Assembly (NCBI RefSeq): GCF_003234965.1
Contig: NZ_QKVK01000002.1
Location: 558,001-622,000, forward strand
Source: Aestuariivirga litoralis
GTDB lineage: Bacteria; Pseudomonadota; Alphaproteobacteria; Rhizobiales; Aestuariivirgaceae
Direction of reading: 5' to 3'
Length of the DNA stretch: 64,000 bases
The notes beneath the pieces are model-generated. The model had not been told where the DNA came from. It saw nothing but the letters and a program-made list of their open reading frames with translations, and ran no database searches. Position 1 is the first letter of the stretch; each line of letters begins with the position of its first letter. This document shows, in pieces, positions 7,922-14,902 of the stretch. The translations under genes and the position numbers were made by a program.

Positions 7922-8716
7922 ATGACTGACGTTTCGGACTATCGTGGCATCTTCAGCCTCGCAGGCAAGAAGGCCATCGTCACCGGCGGCTCGCGCGGCA
8001 TCGGCAAGGCGCTGGCCGAGGGCCTCGCGGCGCACGGCGCGGATGTCGCCATCGTCGTCCAGAACACGGTGGAGCGCGGCGAGGCCGTGGCCGCGGGGAT
8101 CAGGGCCGCGGGCCGCGATGCCATGGTCATCAAGGCCAATGTCGCCAGCGAGGCAGATACCATCCGCGTGGCGGACGAGGTCGCTGCACGCTGCGGGCGG
8201 ATCGACATTCTCATCAACAATGCCGGAATCGTTCTGCCGGCTGCCGCCGAGGACTGCAGCCTTGATGACTGGCGTTGGACCATGGCGGTGAACCTCGATG
8301 GCGTGTTCCTGATGTCGCGCGCCGTGGGCCGGAAGATGATCGCGCAGAAATCCGGCACCATCATCTCGGTCGGCTCGATGTCAGGCCGCATCGTTAACTG
8401 GCCGTTCCGGCATGCCGCCTACAATGTCTCGAAGGCCGGCGTCCACATGCTCACCAAGTGCCTTGCCACCGAATGGGCGGAGCACAACATCCGCGTCAAC
8501 GCCATAGCACCCGGCTACGTGTTGACTGAACTCACCGAAGAGGTGCTGCGCGATCATCCGGATGTGGTCAATAACCAGTGGGCCAAGGGAGCTGTCCAGA
8601 ATCGTATTGGCAGCGTCGAGGAACTGGTGGGCGCCACTGTCTATCTCGCGTCAGATGCTGCAAGTTTCACCACCGGCGAGGTCATCACGATTGATGGCGG
8701 ATTAACACTGCGCTAG
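7922..8716 (+). CDS. Short-chain dehydrogenase/reductase (SDR)
   Basis: The 264-residue classical SDR has the cofactor motif TGGSRGIGKAL near residue 21, the NNAGIV structural motif near residue 100, catalytic Ser in SVGSMSG near residue 155, and YNVSK near residue 168. It ends ITIDGGLTLR, a normal family C-terminus, so the coding region was not cut by the adjacent prophage. GGGAGG lies before the ATG. It is cotranscribed with the iron-type dehydrogenase. Its stop codon abuts the inferred left end of the prophage. Substrate unknown. Confidence 0.88.
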   Translation: MTDVSDYRGIFSLAGKKAIVTGGSRGIGKALAEGLAAHGADVAIVVQNTVERGEAVAAGIRAAGRDAMVIKANVASEADTIRVADEVAARCGRIDILINNAGIVLPAAAEDCSLDDWRWTMAVNLDGVFLMSRAVGRKMIAQKSGTIISVGSMSGRIVNWPFRHAAYNVSKAGVHMLTKCLATEWAEHNIRVNAIAPGYVLTELTEEVLRDHPDVVNNQWAKGAVQNRIGSVEELVGATVYLASDAASFTTGEVITIDGGLTLR

Positions 8717-8720
8717 CTTA
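8715..8720. other. Tentative attL core
   Basis: AGCTTA overlaps the stop of the SDR gene and recurs at 57531-57536 at the opposite border. Serine integrases use short cores, so a six-base match is compatible but also easily due to chance. Confidence 0.3.
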
Positions 8721-8975
8721 ATCAGCTTTCCACTGCTTCTGCCGCCGCTCCCTCAGCCACTCATCTCCCTGCCCCCGCCTCTCGGCCTCACGCCACGCAG
8801 CCTCCTCCTCCGGCGGCATCCTCTTGCCGACGAACTGCCACGCCAGCGGCAGCAGCGCCTTCGCCACCCGAGACCCGAACTCGATCCAGAAGGAGGGCCG
8901 CTGCGCCACGAGGAATGCCCCGGCCCCAAGGCCTAGGAGCACCACGGCTATCGCAACGCCCTCCTGCCAGCTCAT
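8718..8975 (-). CDS. Small phage membrane protein of the lysis region
   Basis: The 85-residue protein has one N-terminal hydrophobic helix (about residues 6-24), then a basic segment RPSFWIEFGSR and a charged C-terminal tail (EEEAAWREAERRGQGDEW). It is the last gene of the leftward late operon, after the holin-like and peptidase genes, with a start two bases before the upstream stop. An accessory lysis role (holin partner or spanin-like) is possible from position only. A truncated relative lies at 3474-3614 outside the prophage. Confidence 0.65.
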   Translation of the reverse strand: MSWQEGVAIAVVLLGLGAGAFLVAQRPSFWIEFGSRVAKALLPLAWQFVGKRMPPEEEAAWREAERRGQGDEWLRERRQKQWKAD

Positions 8976-8977
8976 GC

Positions 8978-9151
8978 TCAGACCACCTTCTTGTTGGGGA
9001 TGGCCCAGACCAGCACCGGGGTGACGAGACCGATGATGGTGGCAATGGTGTCAGGGGTCGCCCAGGCCATGCTGAACCCGGTGTAGGTCTGGACAATGAA
9101 CAGGATGCCCATGATGGCGGCAACGAGCGCCTTGTCGATCGACGTGAACAA
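8978..9151 (-). CDS. Holin-like two-helix small membrane protein
   Basis: The 57-residue protein is too short for many gene callers. I place the start at TTG 9151, preceded by AGGAG at good spacing. It has two hydrophobic helices (about residues 9-22 and 33-50) and a short charged tail NKKVV. Small two-helix proteins next to a phage peptidase are often class II holins, but no family match is certain. Confidence 0.6.
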   Translation of the reverse strand: MFTSIDKALVAAIMGILFIVQTYTGFSMAWATPDTIATIIGLVTPVLVWAIPNKKVV

Positions 9152-9162
9152 GCGAGTTTCTC

Positions 9163-9705
9163 CTATGCTTCGTTGGTGGAAAGGGCGCCGTTGGCCGCCA
9201 GCACGACAGGTCGGACTGCAACCGGCTGATTGATCCTCCAGGGGCAGCGCCGGGCCCCGAGAAGGCGGTTCTTGGCGATGCGCTTGATCATCACCCGGTC
9301 GGACTGGTTGCCGCCGAGAACATGGAAGGCCTGGGCGTCCTCGCCGACATAGAGCCCCACATGGCCGTTGAAGCCGCCTGACGTCCCCCGCCAGAAGACG
9401 AGGACATCGCCTAAGGCGGGCTTCTGCTGGGGCACGCCGAAGGCCAGCCAGTTGCGGGCGCCCAGAGGGTTCAGGGGAACATCCCAGCCGGCCTGCAGCG
9501 CCACATAGGCCATCCAAAGCCCGCACCAGGCGGTCGCGTCGCTGCGGTAGATGCGATCGAGGCCCGTGACCTTCGCCCAAGCCAGTATCGATGGGTTCGA
9601 CCCCGCTCCCGGCTTCTCGATGGTGCCGTAGGTCTTGAGCGCCTCGACAAGGAGGCGCGGGCCCGGCTCACGCTCAAGCCAGGCGTATTGCCGTGGAAGG
9701 TCCAT
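9163..9705 (-). CDS. Phage NlpC/P60- or CHAP-like peptidase, probable endolysin
   Basis: The 180-residue protein resembles the TIGR02594-type phage peptidases. It has a catalytic Cys in DATAWCGLWMAYV near residue 60 and a His in NGHVGLYVG near residue 114, separated by a GDVLVFWRG strand. The N-terminal PRQYAWLEREPGPRLL is typical of the family. It should cleave peptidoglycan during host lysis or entry. It has no signal peptide, so it would need one of the neighbouring holin-like proteins for export. Confidence 0.75.
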   Translation of the reverse strand: MDLPRQYAWLEREPGPRLLVEALKTYGTIEKPGAGSNPSILAWAKVTGLDRIYRSDATAWCGLWMAYVALQAGWDVPLNPLGARNWLAFGVPQQKPALGDVLVFWRGTSGGFNGHVGLYVGEDAQAFHVLGGNQSDRVMIKRIAKNRLLGARRCPWRINQPVAVRPVVLAANGALSTNEA

Positions 9706-9708
9706 GGT

Positions 9709-10035
9709 TCAGTTCTCCGGGTATGGAAGTTTGGGGTTGCGCGACCAGCCACGGATGAAGCGCAGCACGCCCTCGCAGATCAGCATGGCGGTCAGGCCGA
9801 CGAGGAAGCCGATCGCGTGCTCGGTTGAGGCGTCACCCGTCAGCGCCGGGAAGTACGCCTTCGCCGCCGCGTAGACGGGTGTCGTCAGGTAGCCTGCGGT
9901 CAGGCTGCCAATGACCACGGAGGAGATGGCCGCAAGCCACCCGCCCCCGGACAGCAGCGCGCGCACCACACCTCCGGCCACACCGGCCACCAGATGTGTC
10001 GCCTTGATCCCGAGCACGGCCTGAACCGGGTCCAT
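9709..10035 (-). CDS. Holin-like membrane protein
   Basis: The 108-residue protein has three hydrophobic segments (about residues 12-30, 34-55 and 74-93) and a positively charged tail RFIRGWSRNPKLPYPEN. It sits directly upstream of the probable endolysin gene with a three-base gap. Size, helices and position suggest a class I holin, but the sequence does not name a family. Confidence 0.6.
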   Translation of the reverse strand: MDPVQAVLGIKATHLVAGVAGGVVRALLSGGGWLAAISSVVIGSLTAGYLTTPVYAAAKAYFPALTGDASTEHAIGFLVGLTAMLICEGVLRFIRGWSRNPKLPYPEN

Positions 10036-10043
10036 GGGTCACC

Positions 10044-10250
10044 TCACAATGTCGTGGAAAAGGGAAAAGGCGCTAAAGGCGCTTGGTCGGACTCCGGGGC
10101 GCCGGCCAGTTCGCGCAGCACGGCGGCCCTCTGGCGTAGTTGGAGCATCCGTCGCTTGTGGGCGAGCATCTCCGAGGCGGCCTTGTCGGCCCGCGCCTCG
10201 AGTTCCGCCGCCATCTCAAGCAGTGTGTCGCGCTGGAACGGGATCATCAC
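10044..10250 (-). CDS. Small coiled-coil phage protein
   Basis: The 68-residue protein is almost entirely a charged, heptad-like helix from about residue 8 to 50 (MAAELEARADKAASEML), then a Pro-rich end. It overlaps the upstream fibre gene stop by four bases, so it is coupled to it. It might be a fibre chaperone or a lysis accessory protein. Function not recognised. Confidence 0.55.
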   Translation of the reverse strand: MMIPFQRDTLLEMAAELEARADKAASEMLAHKRRMLQLRQRAAVLRELAGAPESDQAPLAPFPFSTTL

Positions 10251-11899
10251 GCCATGTCTCCCGACAGGGTCCAGGTGTTGGTCCCGGTCTTTCGGAGCCG
10301 CACCACGGAGTATTGCCCGGCCGTCGCCGCCATGCGGGTTGATGGCTTGTTCACCGTCACCCCGACGTCGCCAACGATCGACACCTGGCCGGCACCCCTC
10401 TGCTCCAACTCGATGGCCGCCCCGATCGGAAAGGCAACGGACGCGTTGGCCGGGACGGTGACGGTTGTCGCAGTGGCCGAGGCGAACAGCAGGCAGGCGT
10501 TGATGTCGACCATGCTGAGCGTACGCGCCGCCGCTGCGTCGGTCTGCACGTTTGCGATGTTGATGCCGCCTTCGACCTCGATCACCTCGAGCGTCAGGAC
10601 GGTACGGTCAGCCTCGATAATGACGGAGGTGTCTGAGGTTCTGAGGAACAGTTCGAACCAGTCGCCCTCGACGACGCTGACGACGCTGGTGGCCGCATTC
10701 AGGATCTGGCTGGTCGTACCGCTGTTCTCGGCGTCAAGCGAACCACTGCCGTAATAGACTTCGCTGCCGTTCTTGCGGATCGAGACATAGTTATCAGAAC
10801 CGGCTGCAATGCTGGAGAAGCGCACGGAGGCGTGCAGCTTGACCCGCCTGATCCCAAGGCCCGCCGGAATGGTCAAGCGGGTATTGTTGGTGACCGTGTC
10901 GTGGAACCCATCGGTGTCGAAGGCCTCGGAATTGAATGGCACCGCATAGCCGGCCGTGATGTTGAGGGCCCCGGTCGAGGCGGACATATAGACCTGTGCG
11001 CCCATGAAGCGCGGCGTAGCGGCAACGGGGAGAAGCGTTCCAGGTGACGTGAACTGGAGGCCTGTGCCATCGGTCCTCACCGTGACCAGCTTGCCGCCAT
11101 GCCCCGCATAGCTCGTTGGCACGTCCGAGAGCCCCGTGAAGGCGATCTGCGATACGGCGGCAGACAGGGAATTTGCCGTATCGTCATAGGTGAAGCTGAT
11201 CCCGGAATGGGTTCCGGCCGACAACGCCGTCGCCGCAGCATCCTGGGCCAGTTCGTCGGTGTACTGCGTGATGTCGACGGTGGCGCTGACCTGCTGACTG
11301 GCAAAGTCGTAGGCAAAACTGATCCCCGTGTGGGATCCGGAGTACAGGAAATCCCTGACAGCATTGAAGTACTCCACCCTCCCGGCCGTGAAGTCGACCG
11401 TGGAGGTGATGTCGCCAGAGACCGGATCATGGGCATAGCTGATGCCGGTGTGCGTGTCGTTGTCGAAGACCGGCCCCACGGAACTCCGGGCCGCGGCATC
11501 GCCATCGAACATCAACTGGTAAACGGGTACGCCGCCTATGGTCTGGGTTGGCAGGAAGTCCGGGCCACTGGTGTGGTCGGCGGCGATGAAGAAGACATCA
11601 TTGCCGTTACGGACGATGTCGTTCTTCAGGTAGGAGGTGTTCGGCGCCCAGGTTCCCATGAAGCGAAGCGCCACGGCTGGCACCGGCAGGGGGCCATAGA
11701 CGTCGCCATTGTCCATGATGACCGTCAGGGCAGAGCCCGAACTGGTGATGGCCTCGATCTGGGCGGGCTGAGCGGGGTTGGTTTCGACGGCGGAAAGCCT
11801 TGTGGCAAGGCCATGGAAGTTCCCGTCGACCTCTCCTGCTGTCAGGTTGGCGCCCTTGCCGGGGCCCCAGACGCCCGGCGTCCGGTAGGTGATCGTCAT
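10247..11899 (-). CDS. Tail fibre / receptor-binding protein
   Basis: The 550-residue protein has a beta-rich, low-charge composition. Three degenerate copies of a unit beginning HTGISF/YxYD occur between about residues 150 and 260. A central domain near residues 300-430 is reminiscent of C1q/TNF-like trimer heads (MGAQVYMSASTG, VPFNSEAFDTDGFHD). A C-terminal beta segment TVTVPANASVAFPIG is of a kind seen in phage fibres. As the last large gene before lysis, it is the best candidate for the distal fibre that selects the host. Family assignment is by composition and position. Confidence 0.6.
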   Translation of the reverse strand: MTITYRTPGVWGPGKGANLTAGEVDGNFHGLATRLSAVETNPAQPAQIEAITSSGSALTVIMDNGDVYGPLPVPAVALRFMGTWAPNTSYLKNDIVRNGNDVFFIAADHTSGPDFLPTQTIGGVPVYQLMFDGDAAARSSVGPVFDNDTHTGISYAHDPVSGDITSTVDFTAGRVEYFNAVRDFLYSGSHTGISFAYDFASQQVSATVDITQYTDELAQDAAATALSAGTHSGISFTYDDTANSLSAAVSQIAFTGLSDVPTSYAGHGGKLVTVRTDGTGLQFTSPGTLLPVAATPRFMGAQVYMSASTGALNITAGYAVPFNSEAFDTDGFHDTVTNNTRLTIPAGLGIRRVKLHASVRFSSIAAGSDNYVSIRKNGSEVYYGSGSLDAENSGTTSQILNAATSVVSVVEGDWFELFLRTSDTSVIIEADRTVLTLEVIEVEGGINIANVQTDAAAARTLSMVDINACLLFASATATTVTVPANASVAFPIGAAIELEQRGAGQVSIVGDVGVTVNKPSTRMAATAGQYSVVRLRKTGTNTWTLSGDMA

Positions 11900-11908
11900 G
11901 TTCTGTCC

Positions 11909-12430
11909 TCACAGGAATTGCAGCTGGGGCCCATTGACCAGGATGCGTCCGATGATCTGCGGGTTGTTGTAGCGGGTGGAGATGGTCACCGACCGGGAGA
12001 GGCTAGGCCCTGAGGCCCCCTCGAGGTAGTCGACCCGGAAAGACACCTGGCCATTGCCCGGCTCCCCGTACCAGTGGGCCGCGCAGTTGATCACCATCTG
12101 ACGGGAGGGATCCGAGGACGCCGCGGCATAGGCCAGCATGTTGTCGAGGTTCGCGTCGACATATTCCTCGCCACCCTGGTTAGTGTTGTCGCCCGATACC
12201 CAGTGGAGAAGGTCCAGCAACTGGACGGAACCGGGGCGGTATGTGCTGGCGGAACCTCCGAAGCTCCAGCCGACAGAACCACCCAGGATGTTGCCGCCGA
12301 AAGTCACCCAGGTCTTGGTATCGAGATCGCGCCCGGCGCCTGCCGTCCAGATGTAGCGCAGCCGGATCCTGCCCCTCGACCAGCTCACCGCGACGATGCG
12401 CTGGAAAGGTCCGATACAGGGTGCTGCCAT
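11909..12430 (-). CDS. Phage tail-tip protein, uncharacterised
   Basis: The 173-residue product has no motif that I recognise. It is rich in Gly, Ser and aromatic residues (FGGNILGGSVGWSFGGS) and looks all-beta. It lies between a 116-residue protein and the fibre gene with gaps of 3 and 9 bases, inside the baseplate/tail-tip block. A structural tail role is inferred. Confidence 0.55.
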   Translation of the reverse strand: MAAPCIGPFQRIVAVSWSRGRIRLRYIWTAGAGRDLDTKTWVTFGGNILGGSVGWSFGGSASTYRPGSVQLLDLLHWVSGDNTNQGGEEYVDANLDNMLAYAAASSDPSRQMVINCAAHWYGEPGNGQVSFRVDYLEGASGPSLSRSVTISTRYNNPQIIGRILVNGPQLQFL

Positions 12431-12433
12431 GGG

Positions 12434-12784
12434 TCAGGCCGGATTCGAGAAGTTCCAGGTGTAGATGCCGCTCATCCCCACCATCTCGAGGCTGTCAATC
12501 ACCTCGACATCGACCCAGATGCTCTGGTTGTCAGGGTTGTAGACCCGAATGACATGGGTTCGCCGCATCGTCTCGTCGAGGATGTGCATATTGGAGGGGC
12601 CGCTTCCGCCGCCGCCCCCACCGTCATAACTGTCATAGACGCTGGTGCGTTCGGCGAGCCCCAGGGGTCCGTTTCCCCACTCGATGACCGCCTCGTTGTC
12701 TTCGGACGCCGTGACAGGCTGTACGGCCTGGTTCCTGAGGACGGTAACGGCACTTGCGGGCCTGACGACGATTTCGATGCTCAT
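12434..12784 (-). CDS. Phage tail-tip protein, uncharacterised
   Basis: The 116-residue protein has a Gly-rich linker (YDGGGGGGSGP near residue 55) between an N-terminal beta segment and a C-terminal domain ending YTWNFSNPA. It overlaps the end of the 563-residue upstream gene by four bases. No family recognised; a structural tail function is inferred from the operon. Confidence 0.55.
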   Translation of the reverse strand: MSIEIVVRPASAVTVLRNQAVQPVTASEDNEAVIEWGNGPLGLAERTSVYDSYDGGGGGGSGPSNMHILDETMRRTHVIRVYNPDNQSIWVDVEVIDSLEMVGMSGIYTWNFSNPA

Positions 12785-14472
12785 GCGGAGGGGGCCTCAA
12801 GGTCGATGGTCTTCGGCACGATGAGGGCCGAGCAGTCGATCTGGTAGTCAGTACGGAAGGGTCCGCCCTTCACCGGGCGGTAGCGGACAGCGATCTTCGT
12901 CGGGTACTTCGTCAGGGCGGCGTTGGTGTCCTGCGAGTTCCCATAGACATAGGGCTTCTGGACAGAGGCCGGATTGGTGATGGTGGTCGAGAGGATGGTC
13001 GTCGCGGGCGTCATGTTGAAGAGGTCGAGTCCGTCGTCATTGGGAACGATGCCGTCGAAATTGGCGATGGTAAGCGCTGCGTCCCCTGCCCCGTCCGTCA
13101 CCAGCACCTGCGTCGCACCCACATAGACCTGGTAACCGTCGACATAGTCCGTGACATAGGCAGGCGTTCCAGGGTCAAGCACCAGCGAACCGCCGTAGCC
13201 CGGCGCGCAGCCAAGCGTCACCCGGCAGCCGGTTTCCCCCGAGGAGCCATCGGCGAAGATGGCGTAGGACTTGATCTTGCCGGTTGCGCCGCCTCCAGGC
13301 AGCCGCGGGTCGACCAAGGAGCCGCTCTTCCGCAGGCTCAGCGCGGCGGCATGGGAAAACGGCACTTCGAAGGAGATCTCTACGCAGCGGGCCGAAGCCA
13401 GCAGCCGGGCAGCGGCAATGTTGGCGAGGTAGGCGACACTCAAGTGCCCACGCTCCGTGGTGAAGTAGGCGCGCCGCCGGAGGTCGCCGATCGGCATCGT
13501 GTCCCCGGCATCCACCGGCTCGTCGGCATCGCCCGACACGGAGAGGGCAATCTGCTCCTCGTCCCCGGACTCGGTGACGATCTCCTGCAGACCTGATTGA
13601 AGCGTGAAGGTCGCCACTTCGGTGTAGCTGCGCTCAGCCTCGTAGGTGGCATCGAGATTGCCACTGATGGTCCACTTGTAGAGGATGTACTTGGTGACCC
13701 CGTCGCGGTCGTTGATCGTCTCGGTGTTGAGCTTCGACCAGGCGTCCCTGGCGAAGGCGTCCGCCACCGTCCAGCCACCGCCAATGCGCTGCCCCTTCTT
13801 CGGCCAGGCTGAGAGAAGCCCGTCACCGGTATAGGTGCGGATCCCGGCGAAGCTGAGGGGAACGGTGCCATAACCATATTGCGTCCAGCGCACCTGCGCC
13901 TCGATTACCACCTTCCGCTGCGGGGCGCCGGAATAGCCGCAGCGCACGCTGTCGGCATAGGCGTCGTCGCCAAAGGCCAGTGTGCCATCCTCGCCCGTCA
14001 GCACATGGCTGGCGGTCACGGCATGGGTCACCCGGTCGATGTGCCAGACCATGGGACGGGCCTCGAGCACGGTGTCCGGTTCAAGTCGCCGCTCCTGCTC
14101 GATGAACAGAGGATCAAAATGTTCGGGCTGCCGCATCGTGTCGGCGACCGCGGCCTTCGCTGCCTGATAGTTCAGCGGCTTTGCGATGAAGGACAGCGTC
14201 ACGACGTCCTCGTTCATCTCCTCGGGCAGGCCGATCAGACGTCCGAAGAACAGCGGTGTCAGGGATGTTCCCTCCGAGACGGAAAGCCAACCCCAGCGCT
14301 TGCGGTTGATGCTGAGCAGCCCGACGCGGGGATTACGCACCTCGAGCCTGAGGGAGGCAAAGTCGCCCTCCTCCTGGGCAAGCTCAAAGGACAGGACCTG
14401 CTCGTCCTCACGGGCGAAGGCAGAGGAAAAGCTCGTCTGGCCGGCGTCGACCCAGGCAAAATGGAAAGCCAT
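12781..14472 (-). CDS. Probable tail hub / baseplate protein
   Basis: The 563-residue protein starts MAFHFAWVDAGQTSF at 14472; the frame is open further upstream but that stretch overlaps the previous gene and looks spurious. The N-terminal domain (LRLEVRNPRVGLLSINRKRWGWL, about residues 30-60, then FFGRLIGLP) resembles the hub or distal-tail fold of siphophages that anchors fibres to the tube. Its position after the tape measure and a small tail gene fits. Start and stop overlap the neighbours, showing tight translational coupling. Confidence 0.6.
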   Translation of the reverse strand: MAFHFAWVDAGQTSFSSAFAREDEQVLSFELAQEEGDFASLRLEVRNPRVGLLSINRKRWGWLSVSEGTSLTPLFFGRLIGLPEEMNEDVVTLSFIAKPLNYQAAKAAVADTMRQPEHFDPLFIEQERRLEPDTVLEARPMVWHIDRVTHAVTASHVLTGEDGTLAFGDDAYADSVRCGYSGAPQRKVVIEAQVRWTQYGYGTVPLSFAGIRTYTGDGLLSAWPKKGQRIGGGWTVADAFARDAWSKLNTETINDRDGVTKYILYKWTISGNLDATYEAERSYTEVATFTLQSGLQEIVTESGDEEQIALSVSGDADEPVDAGDTMPIGDLRRRAYFTTERGHLSVAYLANIAAARLLASARCVEISFEVPFSHAAALSLRKSGSLVDPRLPGGGATGKIKSYAIFADGSSGETGCRVTLGCAPGYGGSLVLDPGTPAYVTDYVDGYQVYVGATQVLVTDGAGDAALTIANFDGIVPNDDGLDLFNMTPATTILSTTITNPASVQKPYVYGNSQDTNAALTKYPTKIAVRYRPVKGGPFRTDYQIDCSALIVPKTIDLEAPSA

Positions 14473-14897
14473 CAGACCTCCTCCAGCTGGAGTGACCAGG
14501 AGACTTCCGCCCCATACTCGTTGGTGTCCTGGCTGAACGACACGACCCGCATGGTGAGGCTCGGCCGGTAGAAGGTGAAGGAGCCCTCGGTGCGGGATGA
14601 GCCTGCCACCACGGGACGCGCCGGCGCACCGCCAGACGTTCGATAGGAAAGCTCCGAGATGCAACCGACGGTGAGCACCTGACCGGGCCAGACGCCATCG
14701 ACGGCGGGCGGCTGCTGGTCCGCGCAGGAGACGGTCGAGCGGTACTTGCGGAACTCCGCGCGCGAGATGTCGATGAGCTCTCCATTGATGATGCGGCGCA
14801 GCTGCTGGGACGCAGAGATCGGCTCCAGCGACTGGCTGGCCCCACGCGCCGAATAGGGTGGCACGCCGATCCCAGACAGCGTCAGGACATCCGACAC
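14472..14897 (-). CDS. Phage tail protein, distal-tail position
   Basis: The 141-residue protein directly follows the tape-measure gene (5-base gap) and overlaps the next start by one base. It begins MSDVLTLSGIGVPPYSARG and carries EYGAEVSWSLQLEEV at the end. In siphophages this position is held by the distal tail protein or a minor tail protein. No motif is decisive. Confidence 0.55.
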   Translation of the reverse strand: MSDVLTLSGIGVPPYSARGASQSLEPISASQQLRRIINGELIDISRAEFRKYRSTVSCADQQPPAVDGVWPGQVLTVGCISELSYRTSGGAPARPVVAGSSRTEGSFTFYRPSLTMRVVSFSQDTNEYGAEVSWSLQLEEV

Positions 14898-14902
14898 GGG
14901 GC

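Noticed and set aside
14473-14664. N-terminal extension of the tail hub gene
   Set aside because: It overlaps the previous gene in another frame and the added residues are not protein-like; ATG 14472 couples to the previous stop.
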